Part shown: one piece after another, positions 38,361 through 49,426 of the stretch
Position numbering within the stretch: the first letter of the stretch is position 1
Layout: each line of letters opens with the position of its first letter
Source of the DNA: Macquaria australasica
Lineage: Eukaryota > Chordata > Actinopteri > Centrarchiformes > Percichthyidae
DNA: 64,000 bases
Direction: 5' to 3'
Assembly: GCA_005408345.1 (NCBI GenBank)
Contig: SEMN01000092.1
Span: 992,001 to 1,056,000 of the forward strand
Translations under genes and position numbers: made by a program
The notes under the pieces: generated by a model
What the model saw: only the letters and a program-made list of their open reading frames with translations
Databases searched by the model: none
What the model was told of the DNA's origin: nothing

Positions 38361-38766
38361 GAATGAGGGCTGATAATTGGCGCGAGCTCATTTGCATGCA
38401 GAACGGCGTGGATATTTATTTAAATTTAATTTCGTTCCCGCACACGGTGCACTGTAGGCTTTTGTGCCAAAGTCATATTAACCCCTTGATTAGTTAATAT
38501 GCAGTGCACGACGTCGCCCACGCGCGATGAATATTCATATTGATGGCGTTTTCGCCGCCGTCTCTCCACCCATCCCTCCCTCCCTCCCTCCTTCCTTCCT
38601 TCCCTTCCTTCCTTCCTTCCCTTCCTTCCTCCTCCTTCACGTCCCCGCCGTAAAACGCAACAGCGTGGCGCTACGGAGGAATCCCGAAAGACAGTTGTTC
38701 TCCCAAACTCAAACACATACCGTTTGGCTCCTTCTAGTTTGTGTGTCGCTCGCTGCCGCTGACTCA
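38361..38766 (+). promoter_or_regulatory. msra proximal promoter and 5' UTR region
   Basis: A CpG-containing tract just before the msra start. It includes ATTTGCAT (38390-38397), the CRE half-site GACGTC (38510-38515), the perfect 12 bp palindrome ATGAATATTCAT (38527-38538) and a long CCTT/CCCT pyrimidine tract (38574-38633) that probably lies in or near the 5' UTR. The transcription start is not defined. Confidence 0.5.
38574..38633. repeat. (CCTT)n pyrimidine tract
   Basis: An imperfect CCTT/CCCT tract of about 60 bp, all pyrimidine on the plus strand, a possible triplex or GAGA-type element upstream of msra. Confidence 0.9.
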
Positions 38767-38839
38767 ATGGCAGATGAGACTCAGCTGCCAAGCAGAGACC
38801 GCGCTCTGAAAGGAAGCCAGGAGAAAATGGTCGTGGCAG
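38767..38839 (+). CDS. msra: msra coding exon 1
   Basis: 24 codons plus one base, ending GTGGCAG before GTAAAT. The frame is open upstream of this ATG as far as 38527, so a longer N-terminus is formally possible, but that stretch is the CCTT tract and encodes low-complexity Pro/Ser. The ATG at 38767 has G at +4 and T at -3. Confidence 0.8.
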
Positions 38840-41800
38840 GTAAATAACGCGCGGTGGGAAGTTGTAACCCAAATGACAGGAGTTGGCACGGGTTGACGCT
38901 TGAACAGTTATTGTAAAAAATAAAAATAAAAATTTGAAAAACGACAGAAAATTGCCCCATGGTGTTTTATTCAGGAAAGTAGAGTAAGGTAGAGTTAGGT
39001 TCATATATAAACATTAAAATATGTCAGCTAGACAGAACTGCTGCAGCTAATGTAGATGATGCACTTTCTTCCAAACATCTGTTGGCTTTTAGACATAACG
39101 TTACCTCATTGTGTAGGCTATGGTCATGGGTTGAAGGCATCTACCCCTGCTTCCTCAACAAATAGTCTATTTGTTAGAATTAGATTTTGAGCAGGATGGA
39201 TGTAGCTCATTGTACCACAGCTTGTGTTTCCATTCTGCAGAAAAGACAGACAACAAAGAGGCTGAAACTTAATCTTAAGAAATTACACAGTCCAGGGTCA
39301 AAGCCTGTTTTCAAGTGTGTGTCTCTGTGGTTTAAAGTGTCTTTTACTAGGGAGAATCTTTGGTCGGCAGTCATCTTGACACAACTCTGTCTCTGTTGGA
39401 GATGTCAAGGGCCTATAGATGACACACAACAGAGACATGAGTTCATATTGACTGAAATGATAATCACAGGATATGTCAAAGAGATGTCTGTTTTTACAAG
39501 AAGCCAAAAAAAAGCATAGGCTACATTTTTTTCAAATTAACAAACCTGTTGTAGGCTTACAGTGCAGTATGCTCTACCATTTGTGAGGTCTTATGACTCT
39601 TTATGTAGAAAAGTCAATGGACGAGGTATACTGACTCTTGAGGGACATCCGTCAGCACTTATATGGGTTTGCAGTCAATATATTCTTTGTGCTACTGTCT
39701 TGAAAATATGAAATAGTTGGTATTATTACCAGACTTTGGTTAAAGTATCACACACGCAGAACATTTTCACATGTTTCTTTCCTTCTCAATAGCCATTGCT
39801 CCCTTTGAGTGATGGCCATGGGACCATGGGAAGCAAATGTGGCATACTTGTTCCCGTAAACATACTAGCATGTAGCATACATTTTAAACCAAGTATGCTT
39901 AAGGCTCATTTAGCCTGTTTGGTGTTTTTGTGATTTTAGTTTTTTGACAGTAATGAAATCTTTGAGACAACCACAAAATCTGAAGTGGCAGCAAAAGCCT
40001 ATTGATGGGATTGTTACAAACATGTCATCTCAGCCTGTTTTATCCTTTCATTCAGCTTTTCATTGTACTATTTTGGGACAGGAGGGCTCGTAGGAGTATG
40101 CAACAAAGGTGAAACATGGTGCGATTTGAACCTGGTCCCTGTCTTCACCTACTCAGACTGAGGTGTTCACAAAAAGGTGCATTGTGGGAGCTGGGTGTGT
40201 GAGTGCATAGGAGGAAGCGGTGCCGCAGCGTCCAGGGGCCCATCTGGGCATTATGCGCATGAAGGCTCCGCCCCGTCGTAAGTTCCTGCTCCGTCTGTCG
40301 AAGCAGCTCGGAGACACCGCATGGCAGAAATCTGTTCCTCCCCTTTCACCGTGGGGGGCAGCTTAGGTGGGGACGGGGTCGTTCTAGTGTGTGTATGTGT
40401 GTGTTGGAATAGCATGCTTCTGTGTTTGTCGGTGTGGGCCAGTAAGCATGAGTAATTTAGGGATTGCAAGGACTGTCTCCACATATGCCCTATGTAGTCC
40501 CAGCCTTGTGTGTGAGTGCACACATTTGTCCCCTCTCTACAATGAAGATCACTAATTTTGAAAGTTGCTGCTACGCCTCCAGCCTCTTTTAAAGAAGCTC
40601 CTTGTTCCTTGTTTAGACGTCCTGCGTTCCCTCCCTCGCTGCAGGCTGGATAATGTACTCTGTGACCTTGGCGAGAATGATCCAGTGGCAGATTGCTACA
40701 TGGTAGGGGCACAGTAGCTATTATTTTGAGTCAGTGCAGGATAGACTGCCAATATTTCTTCCAAACAGGATGGGGGAGGTCAGCTGACCAAAATCAATCT
40801 CTGTTACATGCTTCACTATAACTCTTTAAAGCAGGTTCATGGCGAAGATGTATTTCTGGCATTATTTCTCTCTTGTTTTCTCATCTCTGCTGTCTCCTGA
40901 TGCCCTTGCTTTTTTAGCTTTTGCAATGAACTCAGAGGAGAAGAAAAAATATGTAAGTAAATGGGAAAGCATGCAAATTAAATGCACAAACGGTAGATAA
41001 ATAAATGAGAGAGATATGCTCATGGGCAGCACTGTGGCTTACTGATTAGGACTGTTGCCTCAGCGTAAGAAGAACGTCCTGTGTTCTGACCCAACCTCAA
41101 ATGTGGAGTTTGTATGTTCTCCCCATGTATGTGTGGGTTTCCATCCCACAGTCAGTTTGGTGAGTTGGAGACCCTGAATAGCGGACCCTACATCCTGCCC
41201 AGTGCATGCTGCGATTGATTCTGAAGAGTAAGCGGTAAAGAAAATGGATGGATTTGCTCTGGTATATCTGCAGAGGGAGAGTGTAAAGGTAAAGTTCATT
41301 ATGTAGTTAAAAACAAGATGCATTTATTTATTTGTGCCGACCAGGTGGATGCCATCCCCTTCTTTCCTTGCAGATTGGTGTTAAAGATATTTGAGCAGGC
41401 CCCAACAGGATGTGCCTCCATCTTGCTGGAAGGAGATAATGGAGCCAGTGCTATAGTAGGTTGTCTTCTCCATAGCAGCTGTTTCTGTTGCTAGGATACA
41501 GTCATGTATGGAATGAATTGATGGTTTCAAAGTTGTACTCTTCAGAGTCTAGACAAAATTTCCCACTCTGAGCAGAGGCAGCTTTAAATGCGTGCAAGCG
41601 TCACAATACCAAGTCGGGTTGATTGTTTTAAGGCCACAGCAGCGTCATTTCTTTTACTTACCTCTTACTGTTCTTAAAAATCGACCACCTCCCACCAGTC
41701 TTGCCTCTTTCCTCCCCTCCCCTCCCCTCCCCTCCTTTGCCCCACTCTTTCTCGCCCCTACCCATCCTCCCATACAGCAGAGGGTAGTTGGCACCAGTAT

Positions 41801-44800
41801 AAAGCGTCAGCCTCCTCCGACGACTCGTGCCTGACTCTCTGCCAACCTGTGTGAAGCTAGAAAGAGGAAAAGCGAGAGGGAGGGAAAAGGAAGAGGGAGA
41901 GGGAAAGAGAGAGAATGGATTTTTGGAAGGAAATAAACAGAGCAGCCTGGAAATCGACCTTTCCGTTACCAGTTTTGGCATCCGGGGATAATACCTCTCC
42001 CATGTCTCTGCATGAGGGGGCAGCAGCGCTTGGACTTCAGTTTTACGGGTGAGAAACATGGGACCACGGGTAGAATCGAAGGGTAACAAAGACTTAAAAT
42101 ACCCGCCGAAACAAGTCAAACTGGACGTTATTATCCGCCAAGCAACAGATAGATTGTTGTGCCCTTGACTTATGGTAACCATGATACAAGCAAAGTGGCA
42201 GGGCGCTGGGTCCGATGTTTTGGTTCTGGTCCAGCCGCCTACAACCACCATGCTAAAAGCAACAAAAGGTGACCAAAGTATTCCGCTTCAGTCCCGCTGT
42301 ACTGTATAGCCTGCACTGCGTTTTTCAGATATCCTCGAAAACAAAGGCGCACAAAAGAAATTACGCCCATATCTGATCCAAGTTGTAAAAAAAATCCTTT
42401 TCATGAATCCTTCCCCCATATTCAGCCTGTTTTCTTCCTTTGTAAGCTCAGTCAGTCACCCTCCCTGCTTGTTTTTTGTCGTCCTCTGTTCTTTCTTTTG
42501 CTGGCGTAGTGAGGCAGCGTAGTGAGGGTATTCAGCCAGTTCTTTCTCTGTGCCTGTGTGTGTGTTAGGTGGGGTAATTCTGGCGCTGGGCTGGCAGGGG
42601 GGAATGCTGGGCTAGGCACAGTGAAAGGAGCCAGCCTGGCACCACCTGGACCTCTGCCAGCTGCTCTATGGGAGAAATACCCGCAGCAGAGGCTGGCGTG
42701 CGAGTGATTTGTGCGGCCGATTGCGTGCTTGTGTGCGTGCAGGCGGGTGTGCACGTGTTTGTAAGAGGAGAGTGAGGGATGATGGGAAGGTGGTGTGAGG
42801 AAGAGAGTGTGAAGTGAAGATGGAGAGCAGCTGAGAGAGACGAGAGGGCGGGGAGGTTTGGCTCGGAGTTGGCTTCTCTGGACAGTGCTGTGTCGGCGTG
42901 TTCTTGGCCGTCTTCATTTTTACCTCTTTATTTTTTTTTGTTTGTTTATTTGTTTGCTTGTTTGTTTTCCCTGTGTTCTCTCTTGGATGAAGTGCTTGGT
43001 CTTTTTATTTAGCGCCCGAAGGCATGGTGGTCTGAAAGCCAAAAGAATCCTTCACTGCCTTTCTGCTACCCTCATCTGTTGCTTCTCACTGGCTATTTAC
43101 TCCTTTTATTGTTTTGGCAGGCTCTCTCCTCCTCCCACTCCTCCTCCTCTATCGCACACTTGTCTCTCTCTCTCTCTCTCTCACTCTCTCATTTTCTCTC
43201 TGTCATTTAGCAACTTCAGTGCTTTTTATCTCTGTGGCCAGAAACACGGGACAAGAGGGTGAGAGTGAGCAGAGGATAGAGAGGAAACCAATTCACAGAA
43301 GATGGATGAAGATTTGTCCTGTCCTCCCACCACCTTAAGTCACCCCCGTGGACTGAGAATATTTAGCCAGTACAGTCACTGACACAGATATACTTTGATT
43401 GCAGCTAACTGTGCCCATAACCATGACCTGACAGTGCCAAACAACCTGCTGCTAAAAGACAGAACTGTAGCACAACAGGAGGGCAGGAAGGGACTGCCTG
43501 AAGGCAGCCAGGCCTCTGTGACATTTCAGAAGTCCTTTATGCTTCTGCAATCTGTTACTGCAGAGAAAAACCAAACAAGTTTGTATCAGCTCAAGTGCTG
43601 TGGTGCTTCTTTTGCTTCCTGTATTCTTCAAAACACCTGTTAATCTGTAGGGTCCAGGCATGGCACTGTTTCTTTTTAATGCTTCTCCACTATCTGGCTT
43701 CACAGTAATCACTCAGTCTGAAATAAAGTGCAGGTAACTGGTCTTTGGCCTGTTGTCACAGTTAGAGATCATCCCAGGCCTATCTAGGAAATGAACTATT
43801 ATGTCTGTATCAGATTAGAGATTGTCTGTATTCAGGTCAATGTCACACATCACATCTCTGAGCGGCCAGAGAGCAATCACACATTGAACTTAGGCACATG
43901 TATACCAATAATGGATGCTTGCTCTAAGCTCTTAGTGTACCCTGTGGCCTGTTTATCTGCAGACTAATATTAGTGGTTGCAGTACAAACCAGCCTTGCTT
44001 AGTGGAGATTTGCACGCTAAGTCACCTCAGTCTTCTTAAACCCTAATCCTCCTCACACATCTGTGGGATACACAGACACACATACATACACACACACACA
44101 CACTTCCTTTTTAGCGCTCTAATTCCACATAGCACAGTTGGCAGTAGAGTGCCACCCCCCTGCCACTTCTCAGCACTCCAGTTTGTTTTACTTTATGAGG
44201 TATTTTTAACATGGCGAAGATTAGGACAGCGTTGAGTCTACTTGCGAGGCCCTTCCCTGCTCGTGAGGTTATACAAACCCGTGCCCCTGAAGTGTCGTCA
44301 TTGGTTCGCTTTGTGGACGCCCATTGGTGCCAAGCCTAGCACCTAATACTCTCACATTCAAAGACACACAGTAGTGGAAGAGAGAGATCAGAAAATAATT
44401 ACGTGATTGTGTTTAATTGTGGGTATTGAGGAGAGGACAGCAGGGATAGAAGGGCGGTCAAAGCCGTGTAATCTCTTAAATGTCTTCCACCACAGAAGCC
44501 TCTTCCTCTGATCCGCTGGCCTGGGTCAGCCTATAACAAAGTGCAGACCTATGAGGCCTAGTTGAGGCCGCTAATGGGCCTCTTTGCTCGCATACTGTAA
44601 TTTGTACTGTTGAAACACAGTGTTATGGTCTGATTTCACATTTGCACACTGTTTCCCTTCACAGACAAGCATGCTGTCAATGGGAATCCCACTGTGGAGC
44701 CGTTTCCAGAAGGCATGGAGACCATCATGTTTGGTGAGACTGCACAATCACACATTTTCGTAATGAGAATGAACTCAATATGGAATCCTCTGTTACCAGT

Positions 44801-47800
44801 TTGTGGTTATTGACACATTTTTGGTAAAATGTTTGGATGGTATGGTAGCACAGAAGCACCATTACTGTGTGTGTATGCTGTCTTTTATGTCCAGGCATGG
44901 GCTGTTTCTGGGGAGCCGAGAGACTTTTCTGGTGGCTTTCGGGAGTCTTCTCCACACAGGTGGGCTACGCCGGCGGCTTCACGCCAAACCCCACTTACCA
45001 CGAGGTCTGCTCAGGTAATATACTCTGCACCTCGTGTGTGTAGTTGCACATTTTCACATATGCATACCTTCTACACTTCGATATATGTTACCTGATCGTG
45101 CTCCCTCCCTGTGAGGAGGTGAAGTGGGTTGGCAGGACATTTCTCCGTGAGATCAGTCGGGGTTCAAGAGACCAAAAAATGCAAAGGAAAAAGAAAAAGA
45201 TACAGAGTTGGAAAGGGTCTTTTAAGTACAGCGCTCTCACTGCCTCCCCTTCATCTGCAGTCAACTACTCAGAATGCACTGCTCCAGATGGGCTGCACCC
45301 CCCGTCCCCACCCCCCCATGACCTACTTGTAAGGATTGGGCTCTGTACTGTGCTGTACTGCGGCGTTTTTGCCAACCGAGGTTACTCTGTATGAAGCGCC
45401 ATAAAGGGGCTTCTTTCCCTAACACTGTGATTTGGTGAACATGATGTAAGGTAACAAGCTTGAATTCTGTGTGTTTGCTATCAAAGCCCTTGAAAATGTT
45501 TATCTACGTCTGAATTTGTTGACTAAAAGAGGATCATGTAGGGCACTGATATATAATTAAAATAAAGATGTCTAGCTCTGTCTTATTCTGTGTGCCTCTC
45601 TTGTGTTTTAGGAGTCATGAGCTGTTAGTTTGGGGCTTCAGCATTTCCGAGGGCACATCATTACAGGCAGGCATGGAGTCTAGGTGCAGTAGCAGGATGG
45701 GGGACATGGAGAGGAGGGGAAAGATGCTTTGGGCTTGACTGGCAGACTTTCTGAGCAGAGCCCTTCAAGGGATTGTATGTTTCCTATCTGTCTGCCTCTC
45801 TGTCTCTCTTTCTGTCAGCTTCCCAGCAACAAGAATGGTCAGCTATGGAGGAGGATGGAGATGGAGACAGATGAGAGCTTGAGAACTGCAGCAAGCGAGG
45901 GAACGGGTAAAATAAACTTTTGAGGGGAAAGAAAATTTGAGAAAAAAGCGTGAGAGAGAATGGTTGCCTGTCCATCGGCTGAGAGAGTGCAGGAGTCGCT
46001 CCAGTGGCCATGACGGAGCAGAACACTGCGACGGCATGAGACCAAGGAGCTGTCAACACAGCCAGGGCAGGACAGACAGCTGGACAGACAGACAGACCGA
46101 CAGAAAGAAGGGGCTGATGGAACTGTCAGCAGAGCCAGGGAAGGATGGAGGGACAGGTGGATGGTCTGACAGACAGAAATATGAGAGGTTGAGGTGCAGT
46201 CAAATATGTCTTGAGAGGACAGACGAGACGGACAGCTGAGAGATGGATAGGAGATGTTATTACCAACACATATATTATCTTGACTAATTTGCAGTGTGTT
46301 TGCAGTCCAGAATCGAGAGTTGATGCTGTAACCTTTTGTGCTACAAAATAGGTTGCCGAGGTTGTCAGTGTCCAAAACAAGCCACATGATCGTTCCAAAA
46401 CAGGATTCATATCGATGTTTTCTGCTCTTCCAAAGTTTTGGTAATTAAAACTACTGGTTAAGGTTAGGGAAAGATTGTGCTCAATGTTGACTGTTGGTAT
46501 GAGACTAGGTGTGAACTATGGTGACTCTGACCCAACCATCCACTGTGACCTCCTCCCTGAGACATTTTAAAACAGTATAACAACACCGTACTACTTCTGT
46601 CTTTCCTTCTTAGAGAAGACATTAAATACTCTCACAACCACCGGAGGAGGTTTGTAAGGAAAACATAAACATGGGTCATTTTAAATGTTAAGACAAGCAG
46701 CCAGTGCTGTCGTTTTTCTGGTGGGGACATTCTCTTCATGAAGTCAAGTTTTACTGTATCCAGCAGCAGAGCACAATTAAACAAAAAAGGGCAACAGGAT
46801 GGCATGGTGATTTGGGAGGCCATCCTCACCCAGAAGGCTATTCACCCTGCTGAAGTGTCCTTCAGCAAAACATTGAATCTCTAACAGCTCTAGTGGTGCT
46901 GGTCTGCATCACTTCTCTGCCTTTCACCCCCTTCAGATGGGACAAGCGTGGAAAATTGTGGCGCATATTCACCTTTTTCTTTCAGCAGGTCTTGACAGAT
47001 AGTTTTGTTGCATTTTTCTGCTTTCTACAATTCTTGTTGACTTTCCTGCATTATGACTGCTAGCCTACAAGCCAACTCACTGCTGGCTGTGACCACAGAA
47101 AAATGTATTCAATACAGTGAGAGTTTGTGTACTGCGATGCCCGTCCCACCGTCTTGGAGACAGTCCTTGCCAACCTCAGCAGGGTGACAGTGGAGGGTCG
47201 TCGGCTGATTAAGCTCACCTGGGCCTTTGGCTATAAAAGCTGGCCCATGTGCTTCCTCTTGCCTCTCCCTTCCTCCAGCTGATGTCCACCCTGCAGCTTC
47301 CTCTTTTGCTGTTGCACATTAAACACCTCTGCAGCACACATGCCACACATCTATGCATTGTTTTCATGGCTAACATCGCTGACTTCCACACCCTATTGTT
47401 TATTTGTTTTAATAAATTCCATTTGTTTTAAATCTAACTCTTGGTGGACTCCCTTCTTGTCACATTATTTGAGCCAGTTTGTGACTATTCATTGGAAGAT
47501 ACTCATGACAGACTGCTAATATCATCTGAAAAGTGTGTTCGTTGTCGATTTAGGTAACAACTCTTTAAACAGGTGAAGTCTGAGATGATCCTTTGGGTGT
47601 GCCAAGTGTCATTTAGAGACAGCAAGTGGGTCTCAGGCCAGATGCATGAATTTGGCAGCCCTTTTACTATTGTCTGCAATGCACTTTATGTATCTATCTG
47701 TGTGGGCATGTTTGTGTGTGTACACCTGTGCGTGTGTCTGTAATGTGTGAACAAGAGAAAGAAATGGATACAGATATAATCCTAAGTTAACACCTCTGTA

Positions 47801-48036
47801 TTTATATTTAGCAATATATCTTTTTGAGGCATGTGAGTATACCTTTTCAGCTGTGAAAGTATGTGTGTGTGTCTCTGCGCATGCACCTGCACGTAAGACC
47901 TAAAGCATCCCCCAGTTTGAGAATGCCTGCAGGCAGCTTGTTGAAGCTTTGGGGTCCTGGCAGCTGCAGACAGGAGCGAGCGTCTGTGTGCTTTTGGCAA
48001 CTTTCACCATAAGCTCTAACTCTCTCTCTCTCTCTC

Positions 48037-48071
<35 letters not shown>

Positions 48072-49382
48072 GCCCCCCCCCCCTATAAACCATAAGCTGT
48101 AACATAGCTCTGTGTGGATTCAACCTATGGCACTTGACGTCAATGTCACGTAGACCGAACACACAAGGATGCTTTTCATAATCTCTCCGTTGCATTTTTT
48201 TACACTTTGACAAGACATGCAGACATTATGATTTTGGTGTTAGTCTACCCTTTCCCCCCAAATGCTGCAAAATGTTGACCGAGGAGGAAGAGGGAGCAAT
48301 GAGTCAAGCAGACATCTTAGCGAAAATGTCATACACCTTGATTTGGATTAATGTAACTTTGTGATTCTCCTTTAGGTCTGACGGGTCACACTGAGGTGGT
48401 GAGGGTGGTCTTCTCCCCTAAAGACATCAGCCTTGAGAAACTGCTCAAACGCTTTTGGGAGAGCCACGATCCTACACAAGGTAGCAACATGCACATACAC
48501 ACAAAACCCAAAAGTCGCCCGTCCCGAGGGGCACAGAGTGTATTAGAGCAGAAGGATGATGCCCAGACGTGTGCCTGGGTATGCGTTGTGGTGGGGGGAG
48601 GTCTCATGGGTGTAAGTCAACGCCAGACAGTGTTAATGTGTCTGAGATCCAGCCATCCATGGAGAGAGACACCAGTGTGGTGCATGTTCAAGCCCTAACT
48701 GCAAAAATCCCTCTCTCTGAGAGCACGTGCATGGCATGTACTTAATCTAATGTAAACCAGCCTTTTGTCATTCACTTCACATATGGGCTTCTGACTGATG
48801 CAATGATGATAGTAAATTTGGTCTTTTCTGGGTTGAATAATGTCTGTGAATTTTTGTTTTTATTATGCATAGTGCATGTCATGGGTGGGTTTAATCCCTT
48901 GATGGCAATTCTGAAGTTGTTAATCGAGGGAAGCTGGTGAAACTTTGTGGTGATGGTGTAACATTTCCCCCAAAATAACTCAACAGGGTTATATGCGATT
49001 ACTTTTTGACTCAGGTTGGGTACATATGTTTAACTTCATAGCATTCGAATCCTGGTCTCCTCACCGCTTGTCTTTAATGATACATGTCTCTTCCCCACCC
49101 ATCTCTCAACTCCCTTCCCAGCAGCGACAAGAACCCCATCCCCCATACCTCATCTCTCCATCTTTTCGAGTCTCTTGCTCTCTTGTTTTCTCTGCTCACT
49201 GGAGGAGGTGATGTAAGAACATTAATGCACCGGGAGGGCACGAGGGTATGCGTGTGTGTGAGAGAAAGGACAGGCAAAGAGGTACTCTGCTCACTCATAT
49301 TGAAAGTAGGGAGGGGCATGACAAGTTGGGAAGAGATGGATCAAAGATTCATAGGCCTGACCTTCAGCCTTAAAACAGGCTT

Positions 49383-49426
<44 letters not shown>

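Larger units (their letters stand above)
38840..44664 (+). other. msra intron 1
   Basis: 5.8 kb. It contains a teleost repeat (41024-41253), two speculative cryptic exons (40918-40952, 41345-41455), a TATA-like element with an open frame (41797-42050), and the candidate alternative first exon 44211-44262. The rest shows only pyrimidine-rich tracts. Confidence 0.75.
45015..48375 (+). other. msra intron 3
   Basis: It contains a repeat remnant (46795-46960), an LTR-like segment (47088-47464) and a (TC)n/(TCTG)n microsatellite (48020-48072). No other exon was found. Confidence 0.75.

Noticed and set aside
38426..39004. 192-codon minus-strand open frame over the msra promoter
   Set aside because: It runs antisense through the CCTT tract and exon 1, giving an Arg/Gly/Glu low-complexity repeat. 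An artefact of composition.
44211..44339. The full 42-codon frame read to TAG as a separate micro-protein
   Set aside because: An in-phase splice to msra exon 2 explains the first 17 codons better; the remaining residues show no conserved pattern that I recognise.
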